Positions 43,742 through 53,162 of a stretch of 64,000 bases of DNA are shown here, piece after piece. Both the position numbers and the translations under genes were made by a program. Source of the stretch: Rhypophila decipiens (lineage: Eukaryota; Ascomycota; Sordariomycetes; Sordariales; Naviculisporaceae); NCBI GenBank assembly GCA_033297075.1, contig MU858121.1, positions 62,001 to 126,000 on the forward strand, given 5' to 3'. Within the stretch, counting starts at the first letter, position 1, and the number at the start of each line of letters is the position of its first letter. The notes under the pieces are model-generated. The model worked only from the letters and a program-made list of their open reading frames with translations. It did no database searches and was not told the DNA's origin.

Positions 43742-45289
43742 TTAGATCTCGACACTCTCCCCATGATTTAATGCCAAGAAACAAGGATTCGTCAAGCCCT
43801 CCTCCTCCGGCTTAAGTACAGGCAACGATCTCGCAAACTGCACCCCCTGGATCATGCAAGCCCACTCCAGCTGGCCCAGTGTCTTGAAGACCTCGACCGG
43901 GTCGGTAACAAAGGTGCCCCAGTGCATAGCTACAGCCACTGGCCTGTAGGCCACCCCCTTTTCTGCTTCCGCCTTGTCAGGTCCCCTCGCAGTCATCAGT
44001 TTCAACACCCGGACCGCATCCCAAGGCGGCATATGATTCGCACCCGATACGCCGCCCGTATGTCGCGGAAAGGGACTAATCCAGTCCGGCAGCGGGACAA
44101 AACTGCGCAAGTAGGTAAACGTGGCGCCGACCCATACCGGGAGGAGTAACAAGTCGGGCGGACCTAATCTGTCGCGAATCCATTCGAACGCTGGGCAGGG
44201 CGGGGCTTTCTCGTCGTCGTCGCCAGCATCTTGGGAGTTGCTTGATGGCGAGGGTGGCCACTTCGGCGAGCTGTGGTATTGAAAGCCAGTGTCGCCGGCG
44301 CAGTAGACTTTGTATGGCCGACTGTCGCTGCTGTTGCTGCCCGGGTGTTGAATGTACCAGCTTGACCAGAGCGTCGAGTTTGCTTCTACCCCTAGACGGC
44401 CGCTGTTGTGCTGTGCTGGGGTGCACCATATTTTCAATTCCCGCTTCTTGTCGCCAACTTCTTGGTTCGCCGTACAACTAAGATGCGCACAGTCCCACCA
44501 GTCCATCTCTGTCACGCGCTCCTTGGGTATGCCACTCTCGACCAACAACCTTTGATTTCCTAGCGGTACAAAGAAGTGGACTGTGTCTCGGCTCTGCTTC
44601 GAGATGGCCATGATGGTGTCGAGGTCGAGGTGATCATAGTGATTGTGACTGATGAACACGACATCGATACCCGGGAGGTCCTCCACTGCACAGGGAGGGG
44701 GATACGATCGAATTGGGCCGGCCGACTGGCTGGGCGAGCAGCGCATGGAGAAGATAGGGTCAAACAGACACCTGATAGGTCTGGAACCAACGCTGCCATC
44801 GAGAGGGGGGAGCTGAACTAGGGAGCTGGCATGGCCTAGCCATGTCACCTTGGCTTCGGCAGTTTTGGAGATATCAAACGAGAAGTCGGGCTTCTCGATA
44901 CTCAATAGTCGAGTCGCTTTGGCGCCGTTAGAGTCGGGCCAGTTCGCGATATCATTGAAATTCGGAAGTAGTCCGCCCTGAGCTGGCCCGGGAGGCGCTT
45001 GGTCGCATAGGTGAGATGTAGCTAGCTGTATAGTCGAATCGGCGTCCTCGCCCCATTGCAAGTGCTCCCATACCTCGGCCCGAGTAGGACGATACCAGCT
45101 TGGCCAGGGATTTTGGAAGCGAGGGGATGAAGTGGTCGTGTCGCTGGCCTTGTTCCCCCATGGCAGAAAAGAAGTCGTCGGCTTCGCTGGCGCCGTGGCA
45201 TGATGGTCGAGGTCACAGGTGTTTCTGTCGACTTTGTCAACAACAAGCGGTGTGTCTTCCAGTTTCCCCTTGTCCTCTGCGGGGTCCAT
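43742..45289 (-). CDS. NAPE-PLD-like metallo-beta-lactamase-fold hydrolase
   Basis: Single-exon 515-residue enzyme. The metal-binding signature SHNHYDHLD (about 215-223) and upstream TWLGHASSL place it in the zinc metallo-hydrolase group close to N-acyl-phosphatidylethanolamine phospholipase D; further ligands are in CTPAQHNSGR, YCAGDTGFQYH and the closing MHWGTF. The N-terminal 70 residues are polar and probably disordered, with FQNPWPSWYRPTRAEV marking the start of the domain. In animals this enzyme releases N-acylethanolamines; whether the fungal protein does so cannot be read here. A Ser/Pro-rich acidic loop at about 350-370 is fungal-specific. No signal peptide. Confidence 0.87.
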   Translation of the reverse strand: MDPAEDKGKLEDTPLVVDKVDRNTCDLDHHATAPAKPTTSFLPWGNKASDTTTSSPRFQNPWPSWYRPTRAEVWEHLQWGEDADSTIQLATSHLCDQAPPGPAQGGLLPNFNDIANWPDSNGAKATRLLSIEKPDFSFDISKTAEAKVTWLGHASSLVQLPPLDGSVGSRPIRCLFDPIFSMRCSPSQSAGPIRSYPPPCAVEDLPGIDVVFISHNHYDHLDLDTIMAISKQSRDTVHFFVPLGNQRLLVESGIPKERVTEMDWWDCAHLSCTANQEVGDKKRELKIWCTPAQHNSGRLGVEANSTLWSSWYIQHPGSNSSDSRPYKVYCAGDTGFQYHSSPKWPPSPSSNSQDAGDDDEKAPPCPAFEWIRDRLGPPDLLLLPVWVGATFTYLRSFVPLPDWISPFPRHTGGVSGANHMPPWDAVRVLKLMTARGPDKAEAEKGVAYRPVAVAMHWGTFVTDPVEVFKTLGQLEWACMIQGVQFARSLPVLKPEEEGLTNPCFLALNHGESVEI

Positions 45290-47042
45290 GTCTGGCGATA
45301 GCTGTGAACTCCCGTGATGCGTGGGAGCAGTTGGTTAGAATTACTAACGTGCGCAAGCCGGGCAGTCGAGTGTGGTGCATTTACGGGCTGCAGTTTGTAA
45401 TCCTGTATTCCGTTGAACGAGGACGGGAAGATGCCTTCGCACGGATGGGTCAGCCATCATGACTACGGCTACCGGCTCTACGCTGCAAGGTGCACAGTGT
45501 GGGACTAGCACTTGGCGACCTGTTTTGTATGTGTGACGTCACCAATACCTGCTGCAAACTGTTAAGGAACAGTGCAAAATTGGTCTCGGCTCCAGCCGAA
45601 AACACAGACTTCCCCTTATATCACGAACACTTGAGACAAGTTCTCCCAGGTCCATCGCACTGGATCCATAGCCCAATGTCGGGATCCATGTATCGGAGAC
45701 GTTCTTTTGTTCTAGAAAAAAGGCATCAAGAGATGGCGACTCACTTCTCACAGCGATTGTCTAAGATCCAGATGCACACGCCTGAGAGGTTGATGCAGTG
45801 TCTTGAGCAACCCTTGTCACAGTCACAGGACTCGCAATTTCTGGTTGATCATCCCACTGGAGGATATAACATTTTCTCACCTTCCACGAGTCTTCCTCCC
45901 ACCACAAGAGGTGCAGTCGACAACAAACATGGCCCTCAATGCCATGCTCTTTGCCCAATCCCGTTTGTCAAAAGGCAGGCGAGTTCGAACCTGGAGTAGC
46001 ACCGGGATGCACACTCGCTTATCTCGCACGCTGAACGGAATTAAGGTTGATTGAGTGAGAATGTTGCTGTGGGACGGCAGATCAATATCCTCACGTTCCA
46101 TCTCGTCAGTCCTTTTGCTAGCGCCATGTCGAGCAAGAGCGACGGGCAGCAAGCATTGGACATGACACGCGCGGCTTGGGCCGAGTAGTTCAGGAAACCG
46201 TTACTAGTCCATGTAGTATTCCCGGAGAATAAATTGTCACCTGGGCTTGTTCTGACAGCCAACGATTTCACACTTCCCACACCGTTTTAGGTTGGGGTAA
46301 GAATGACAGTAGCTTGGCCATGCTCCTGCTGGCGCGGGTCGAAAACGGAGAAACACCGACTCGGGAGTCGGCGGCGGACATGCAGTTGGGGGGTTCCATG
46401 AATGGTTGGGCAAGTCGTCCAGCGTCTTGTCTGTCTGTTGGGGACAGCTTCCTGAGACCCTTCTGTCTTACAAAACATTACCGCCTTTTCCTCTCTTCTT
46501 TCCTCCCCTTCTCCTTCCATTTTTCTTCTTTCATCCTTCCTGGATCCTGGATCAAACATCGCCCTCAGTCTCAGACAGGGGCACTACCTGCTTGACACCA
46601 GCGGTGAGCGAGGTCCAGGGCGACTGAGCTCATTAAATCCGGCCTGTCCTGCCGTCCAAGTAAGACCCTTTGACCGGCCCCTTGACGCCGCCTTCCGGCA
46701 GATTACCTACCGTATACGCAGGCCGCAGACAGAACATAAGCCGGTACCAAACTCTTCGGCAGGTACGCATTAGGAGGCATTCCGACCGGACCACTTCATA
46801 ATCATATGCCTCCTAACCGTCCCCCACATTCCGCGGCTCACATTCCACTCCTATTTATTCACCGGTGCCAACGAACCCCTCTACACAACCTCGGTCAACT
46901 CCTACATCCTACAACTCTAGCCGATCTCTGACCTCACCAAGCACTCTCCTTTTCCGGTTCAGATTGCCAACCTAATATTACCTCCCTCAATCAACTCCAG
47001 TGTGTATCACCTTTAAACATACAATCATCATTCATCATATTC
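45290..47042. other. Intergenic, no gene recognised
   Basis: 1.75 kb without a convincing frame on either strand. Around 46470-46560 there is a pyrimidine-rich plus-strand tract (CTCTTCTTTCCTCCCCTTC and similar). The right end is the leader of the cupin gene. Confidence 0.5.
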
Positions 47043-47696
47043 ATGGCAGCCGTCAAGATGGGCGACGCCGCGGACAACAGCGTCCCTGCTACTACTACCA
47101 CCCACCCCGAGACATCCAATACCTTGACTCCGGAATTCGTCCCCAAGCCCGTGTCCGACCTTCCCCAATTGCACCGCTACATCACCGGACATGATGCCGA
47201 CGGACAAGCCATCGTCCACTCGCACAATGACTTCCTCTGGCAGCCGATGGACAACGATCAACTCGCCTTTTCTGTTCCCTACACAACCTCGGCGTTCCCC
47301 GTCAACCTGAACAACGACGCCGATATCAAGGAGCACCACCGTGTCGTCAACAGCGGCACCCTCGGACTCGTCCACCCCAAGGGCACCGTCATTCGCTGCG
47401 TCGACTTTGCGCCCGGCTACGCCTGCGGCATGCACCGCACCCAGAGTCTCGACTATGGCATCGTTCTCGAGGGTGAGGTCGACATGGTCCTCGACAGCGG
47501 CGAGCGCCACCACATGAAGCGAGGTGATGTTGCCGTCCAGAGAGCTACCCAGCACCAGTGGGTCAATAGGAGCGATACCCATTGGGCGAGGATGATGTTT
47601 GTTCTGCAGGACTGCGAGACACTGATTGTTGGCGGCAAGGAGATGAAGGAGGACCTGGGAACCAACTCGGGACTGCCCCCTAGTGGAAATTGCTAG
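47043..47696 (+). CDS. Cupin-domain protein
   Basis: Single-exon 217-residue protein with one conserved cupin barrel. After a Thr/Pro-rich lead, the LHRYITGHDADGQAIVHS and FSVPYTTSAFPVNLNNDADI segments are characteristic of a fungal cupin group often found near biosynthetic genes. Cupin motif 1 is FAPGYACGMHRTQSLDYGIVLEGE (metal His and Glu visible), motif 2 is RGDVAVQRATQHQWVN. It ends QDCETLIVGGKEMKEDLG then PPSGN, the usual end of the group. Notable: the same frame stays open for 53 codons after the TAG at 47694 to a second stop at 47856, with orderly sequence (GPLEGAVWDIMRPQLKKAKG). Function likely small-molecule binding or isomerisation; unproven. Confidence 0.85.
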   Translation: MAAVKMGDAADNSVPATTTTHPETSNTLTPEFVPKPVSDLPQLHRYITGHDADGQAIVHSHNDFLWQPMDNDQLAFSVPYTTSAFPVNLNNDADIKEHHRVVNSGTLGLVHPKGTVIRCVDFAPGYACGMHRTQSLDYGIVLEGEVDMVLDSGERHHMKRGDVAVQRATQHQWVNRSDTHWARMMFVLQDCETLIVGGKEMKEDLGTNSGLPPSGNC

Positions 47697-48869
47697 GCGA
47701 CTCATCGACTTGAGGGAGGCAGGCCGATTGATATCCGTCGGCGGACCAAGACCAAGGTGGAGGTGCCAGCAGGCCCATTGGAGGGCGCCGTGTGGGACAT
47801 TATGAGGCCTCAACTGAAGAAAGCCAAGGGCTGGGAAGACCACGACTGGCGTCGCTAGACGGTAGGCTTATCTCGATGCCTTGTTATCATTATCTCCGCA
47901 CCTTAGTATGCGTTCTGAGATATTGAATTTGGCACCCGCCGTTTTTTGGGAGGCCTTCTCACATCAATATATATGCGTCCAAGATGTGAACACCATGCGT
48001 GACCGTATAGCATGTAATCCCCTAGAACTATTCTCTACTTGCTGTGTCGAAGATGTTCAGAAAGGACACGACTTGAGTATCCATTTATCTTGTCAATATG
48101 TTGAGGACTGATGGGAAATGTTGAACTCCCTTTTTGAGCCTTCGCATGGAGACTAGTGCACCCCAACATGATGAATCGGGATGTTTATATATTCTTTGCA
48201 TCGACGGGATGATTGGTAATCATCCCGGATATCTTTTATCTCATGCCTTGCCGAGGTTCGGAGGTTGTGAAAGTATTTGCCAGGTGGCTTTAATCAGACA
48301 TGACTGCTTGAACTTCTTGTTTGGAGATGAATACCTAAGTAACGATATGAAGTCGCAGTTCTTGTTGTGATGTTGTATCTCGTGGAGTAGCCAGCATCAG
48401 ATTCCACTACTCTCATGAAGCGATTGGGCAGAGGTGAAAGAGACTGGTATCGATTAGACACATCTTCACGAGTCCGATGACCGAGTCTTGGCGCTCAGAG
48501 CCATGCAAGAGATTCCACTCGGATGCGACCCATCGAATCCCTTATACTCACTCGCCTCTAACCTGTTTCATCGGGTTGAGACTCGAGAGTCCGAGAATCT
48601 GGACTCGTGGCCAATCAAATGAGATCAAGCTGCCAGCTAGCAACTTGTTGTGACCTTACGATTAGCTTGTGTGACTCCTCCATCGTAAAGCACCTTGCAT
48701 GCAAAGAGGAGCTTACCCAATTCCCGAGAAGATATATCTATATATATTTAATATCAGGCTCCCTCACCGCAGGCCTTTCCCAAGTCACTACATCTCTGTG
48801 TTTGCCACCTCTGACCAGCCTCCACCATCATTCAGCATCAACACCACACCCCACGACCATCTGAACAAA
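47697..48869. other. Post-cupin extension frame and intergenic sequence
   Basis: 47697-47858 is the in-frame extension described with the cupin gene. The rest holds no gene; a TATA-rich tract (TATATCTATATATATTTA) at about 48733-48750 lies 120 bp ahead of the GFA gene and is probably its promoter. Confidence 0.4.
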
Positions 48870-50126
48870 ATGGCAGACTCCGAACCGGCTCCACCGGCCC
48901 TCAAGACCTACCGCGGAAACTGCCATTGCGGCTTATTCGTCTACGAAGCCCAGCTCCCCGAGATCAAGTCCGTAGCAGAGTGCAACTGCAGTCTGTGCTA
49001 CAAAAAGGGCTACCTATGGGTCTTCCCTGGAGCGGGAGACTTCAAGGTCGTGAAAGGCAGCGAAGATGACTTGACAACGTATACCTTGGGTGGAGCGGCT
49101 ACTACGCTTCATAGGGTATGTAACTCTCTCTCAGTTATTTCCGTGTTTGGTTGAGAATTTCTAACTGGCGTGTTGTGCGTAACTTTTTAGTTCTGTCCTA
49201 CCTGTGGGACCCCCGTCATGGCATTTCGACCGGGCAGTCCGCCGGGCAAGCAAGTCGGGTTGAATGTGAGTTGGTTGCTCTTTTCCGTGTGGATATCGGT
49301 GTGAGTGAGTGGTTGGTAACCGGAAACCTTTACCAAAATACAGGCACATGCAATCCAGGATTTGAATACATGGGATCTTACGATAATTCCGTAAGTGGTG
49401 CCTTCCTCGTCTCAATTTCTGTCCACGCTCTTCCAGGATCTTGACTGCCGACCAACTATTACGCTTGTCCAAACAGCGGAAAGAAAATTCTGGCTAACCT
49501 TCGGTCGGGAAACAGCTTCGACGGTCGAGCCCTCCCCCCAGCATGGGAAGAACCAAAATACACCGGCCCAGAACCGCCCGTGAGCGAAGACGCACCTGCC
49601 GACAAGTCCAAGATCTACGCCGGAAGCTGCCACTGCGGCGCCGTAACCCTCGCAGTGCGAAGCATCCCGCTAGATAACACCTACCCGCAGTGGGTAAAAG
49701 TCTGCAGCTGCAGTATCTGTGAGCGTGTAAGTAACACCCTAACGGTCCTAACCTAACCAACTAAAACCAGTACCTGACAAATGTGGAAATACGTGTTAGA
49801 TGGGCGCAACCTGGATCTACCCCAAAGCCTCGCAAGTCATCATCAACGGACTCGAAAACTGCACCAAATACCTCTTTGGGCGCAAGATCGTGGCCAAGGC
49901 GTTTTGCAAGACTTGCGGGGTGTGTATCTGCAATATGGCGGCTGACTTGTCGCCCGAGGAATATGAAGCCCTCAGCGACGAGTATAAAGGCTGGGTCAAG
50001 ACTTCAAGTGAGTTTTGTGTGCTGAATCTGAGGGTCTTGAATGGTTGGGATTTGGGCGAGATTAAAGACAAGATTGAGCGGTTTACGGGGGGTGCTGAGG
50101 TTGAGCCTAGGTATGTCAATCCTTAG
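48870..50126 (+). CDS. Tandem GFA/CENP-V-domain zinc protein
   Basis: Protein with two successive glutathione-dependent formaldehyde-activating (GFA)/CENP-V-type zinc domains, 314 residues. Exons 48870-49115, 49191-49265, 49344-49390, 49477-49726 and 49800-50126 join in frame. Domain 1: CHCG at 18-21, CNCSLCYKKG near 39, then FCPTCGTPV. Domain 2: CHCGAV near 178, CSCSICER, and CKTCGVCIC near 250. The two sets of Cys ligands are complete, so both domains should bind zinc. The single-domain form is common; a complete duplicate in one chain is less so, and the linker is ALPPAWEEPKYTGPEPP-like. Enzymatic activity (glutathione-adduct lyase-type) is uncertain for the family. Intron positions differ between the two domains, so the duplication is old. 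Confidence 0.85.
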
Positions 50127-50279
50127 GAGGAATCTTAGGATAGAGAGGAGAGGAGGTCATGTTTTGCTTGCTGGGTTGGGTGGGAAGAAAGGGAGGCAAA
50201 ATTGAATCAAACAAACATATCAAATGGTTGTTCAAGTTTGGTTACTGAGATAGAGATGATAATGTAAAGTACAAAAGAG

Positions 50280-50299
50280 CAAAAAAAAGAAAAAAAAGA
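50280..50299 (-). terminator. RNA polymerase III terminator of tRNA-Ile
   Basis: On the minus strand the sequence just after the tRNA reads CTCTTTTTTTCTTTTTTTT, two T-runs. Confidence 0.7.
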
Positions 50300-50301
50300 G
50301 A

Positions 50302-50403
50302 TGCCCAATAACAGGATTGAACTGTTGACCTTCGCATGACTATATAGAATACCGTATTGGTATTGTATTAGTACGACGCTCTAACCAGCTGAGCTAATCG
50401 GGC
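50302..50403 (-). tRNA. tRNA-Ile (AAT anticodon) with a 28-nt intron
   Basis: Minus strand: acceptor GCCCGAT / ATTGGGC with discriminator A, D-arm TAGCTCAGCTGGTTAGAGC, anticodon stem TCGTA / TGCGA, loop CTAATA interrupted after position 37 by an intron of about 28 nt, T-arm CAACAG-TTCAATC-CTGTT. The intron contains a short palindrome (AATACCAATACGGTATT) that could form a hairpin. Anticodon AAT decodes Ile. Confidence 0.9.
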
Positions 50404-51144
50404 GAGCTATTCCGGTTGTGGAGGAAGGCGCGACCCTCACTCCCTACCAGCCTGGGTCGCTTCTTCCTCTTTGACTTTTGTATGTAGGTGGGTCGGTATA
50501 TACTTTAGTAGAAAGCTTATTCAGAATTTGTGTTCTTTTATGCCGATGTTACAACTTACCCCGAGAAAGCGTTACGAAATGGGTGATATAATAATGAGTT
50601 ACGTACTCCTAAAAACAAAGTGCCTCCCTCTAAGGTTTCGTTTCATCATAAACTGGATTGTGTAGAAGTCGTCGTGTGAAGGCCACGGGGATCGGAACAT
50701 CGGGGCAGCGTCATACCGTTAGAGGAGCCCCTAGCTGGATCTAAAATTGGGCGGGGGTGTGAAAATAATACGACCACCATTTTCAAGGACAACATAGGCC
50801 TTAGAATAAATTGCTGTACGTCTTGTAAATCGATTCTGACGGCCATTTGTGCTTCTCTTTAATGCGTTATTTTAGACCATTCGACACATCTAAGACATCA
50901 ATTATACATGTATAATCAGATTTTTAAAGGCGTCTGTAACCCGCAAACCATTTCACACCCCATCTTTCGAACAAATTTAGCCCCACACCCCCGAACAAGG
51001 GCCAGGGGCGTTTGGTGGCTTGCCAGGTGCTGGAGTCAAAAAAGATCCACGGTCATCCACTGCAGCTCCAAAGCTCCGTCGTCACCACAGCTTGTCCCTG
51101 CTTCACACCCATCATTCGACACAACTGGAATCCGAATCGCCAAC
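50404..51144. other. Intergenic, no gene recognised
   Basis: 741 bp upstream of the stomatin-like gene; nothing coding seen. Confidence 0.4.
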
Positions 51145-52450
51145 ATGGCGCTCTCAACAGCAACACATCGCGTCCTCGTCAGAGGCGCACAATCAACGAT
51201 ACGAACATTTCTACTCACCAGCACAGCACGAAGAGCCCTCCCAGCTCTCTTAACAGCCTCCGCCTCCCAAATCCGCTCCCTCCAGACGACAAAACGCAAT
51301 GCCCTCCCGGCTAACCCGTACAGCGGCGGCGCTTTGCCAACATATTTTCACAAGCCATCCCTCCCAGCCAACACGATAATTCGCTTCGTGCCACAACAAA
51401 CGGCCTGGATCGTGGAGCGCATGGGAAAGTTTAACCGAATTCTCCAGCCCGGTCTCGCCATTCTGGTGCCCTTTCTCGACCGGATCGCCTATGTTAAGTC
51501 GCTCAAGGAAGTCGCTCTCGAGATTCCCTCCCAGAGTGCCATCACGGCCGACAATGTCACGCTCGAGCTGGACGGTGTCCTCTACACTCGCGTCTTTGAC
51601 GCCTACAAAGCCAGGTTACTTGCCCAAATCCCCCTCCATGTCCTCCTAGCCCGATTACTAACCCGTCTTCTCGTGTGTTAGTTATGGCGTAGAAGATGCA
51701 GAATACGCAATATCCCAACTAGCCCAAACAACAATGCGCTCCGAAATAGGCCAACTCACGCTCGACCACGTGCTCAAAGAGCGCGCAGCCCTAAACATCA
51801 ACATCACAGCCGCCATCAACGAAGCAGCCCAAGCATGGGGCGTCACCTGCCTCCGTTACGAGATCCGCGATATCCACGCCCCGAAACCCGTCGTAGAAGC
51901 TATGCATCGCATGGTCACGGCCGAGCGGTCCAAGCGCGCCGAGATCCTCGAGTCAGAAGGTCAACGACAATCTGCTATCAATATCGCCGAGGGTAAGAAG
52001 CAGAGTGTCATTCTCGCTTCCGAGGCTATGAAGGCCGAGCAGATCAACCGCGCTAGTGGTGAGGCGCAGGCTATTCTGGTCAAGGCGAATGCCACGGCTG
52101 AGGGGCTTGCTGCTGTAGCCAAGTCTATCAAGGCTGGAGAGGAGGCGGCGCAGAACGCGATCAGCTTGAGTGTGGCGGAGAAGTACGTCGATGCATTTGG
52201 GAAGCTGGCCAAGGAGGGCACCGCGGTGGTTGTGCCGGGGAATGTGGGTGATATCAGTGGCATGATTGCTAGTGCGCTGAGTGTCTATGGGAGCGTGGGC
52301 GATGCGCAGGGCAAAGTCGCTGCGAGACGGTTGTTGGAGAAGCAAGGTGTGGTGGATGCCGAGGCTAGAAACGAGGGCAAGTCGGCGTCGGAGATCGCCA
52401 GGAATGATATTGTGGCTGATTTTGACAAGGCTGCTGCTGGGAAGAATTAG
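51145..52450 (+). CDS. Stomatin-like protein 2 (mitochondrial SPFH protein)
   Basis: Prohibitin/stomatin-superfamily protein of the inner mitochondrial membrane, thought to organise cardiolipin-rich domains and respiratory complexes. Exons 51145-51614 and 51682-52450 give 412 residues. The first 55 residues are rich in Arg, Ser and Ala with no acids (mitochondrial presequence). The SPFH core runs from FVPQQTAWIVERMGKFNRILQPGL (about 83) through ITADNVTLELDGVLY, the YGVEDAEYAISQLAQTTMRSEIG block that defines the stomatin-2 branch, to QRQSAINIAEGKKQSVILASEA, and a coiled-coil C-terminal half rich in Ala/Glu/Lys. Length is typical. The 67-nt intron splits the Ser codon before YGVED. Confidence 0.95.
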
Positions 52451-53162
52451 AATGGCAGCGACAAGTAGGGGATCCCACTACTCACTCACAGTGTACTTTT
52501 ACATAGACTAGCTGTAACATCACTCTACACCAAGAAGCGATATACCTGACAGAAGCCGGGGCTCTGTTTACTTTCTCTGACTGTTCAGTCAAGGTATCCA
52601 GTCTGGCTCAGCTAAGGCATCTATGCCATGGCCACCAGTCAAGACCTATTCCAACCTCTTCAAGGTATTTTCTTCTAGCCACTCGAGCATCTATTCCAGT
52701 CCAGTCAAGGCATTTATTGCAGCTAGATACTCAGCGGCACCGATTTACATGGCCAGTTAATGGCATCTATTCTAGCCGGTCAAGGCATCATATATACTAG
52801 CCCAGGTGCAACAAATTGTAAAAGTAAATTGTACTAGTTTTGCCATGTATAATCCTAACCCTTGTATGAGTTGAGTAGGTAGTCCCTGTTTATCAGGCCC
52901 CTTCCTTGCTTGGCTGTTCTGGACAGAAATTTAGAAAACACAGCAAGCAAGCCATCGCGAGGAACCACAAGAAAGAACGCAAAGGACTGGTTGGGTTGTC
53001 TTGATAGTAATAAAATGACTATACTACTACAACCACGCCATGAATCGGCTTTTCTTTTTCTCGCAGCCGAGCAACAATAACATAGCCACGCCGATGCTCC
53101 GTCCAAAAGACAACCATATCCATCTACTACGGTAGTAATATTCACGCAAGCAGTGAGTGAAC
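52451..53162. other. Intergenic with decayed repeat copy C
   Basis: 712 bp between stomatin-like and Mon2 genes, both ending here. Contains repeat copy C (own entry). No gene. Confidence 0.5.
52580..52812. repeat. MITE-like repeat element, copy C (decayed)
   Basis: Contains about seven degenerate units related to CCAGTCAAGGCATTTATTCC (for example GTCCAGTCAAGGCATTTATT at about 52700), in the same orientation as copy A. The ends no longer show clear inverted repeats; limits are approximate. It lies about 130 bp past the stomatin-like stop, probably within its 3' untranslated region. Confidence 0.55.

Noticed and set aside
45490..45999. 169-codon plus-strand frame
   Set aside because: No domain, no recognisable signal, no consistent codon pattern.
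47028..47843. 271-codon minus-strand frame
   Set aside because: Antisense to the cupin gene; no motifs of its own. Typical of high third-position GC.
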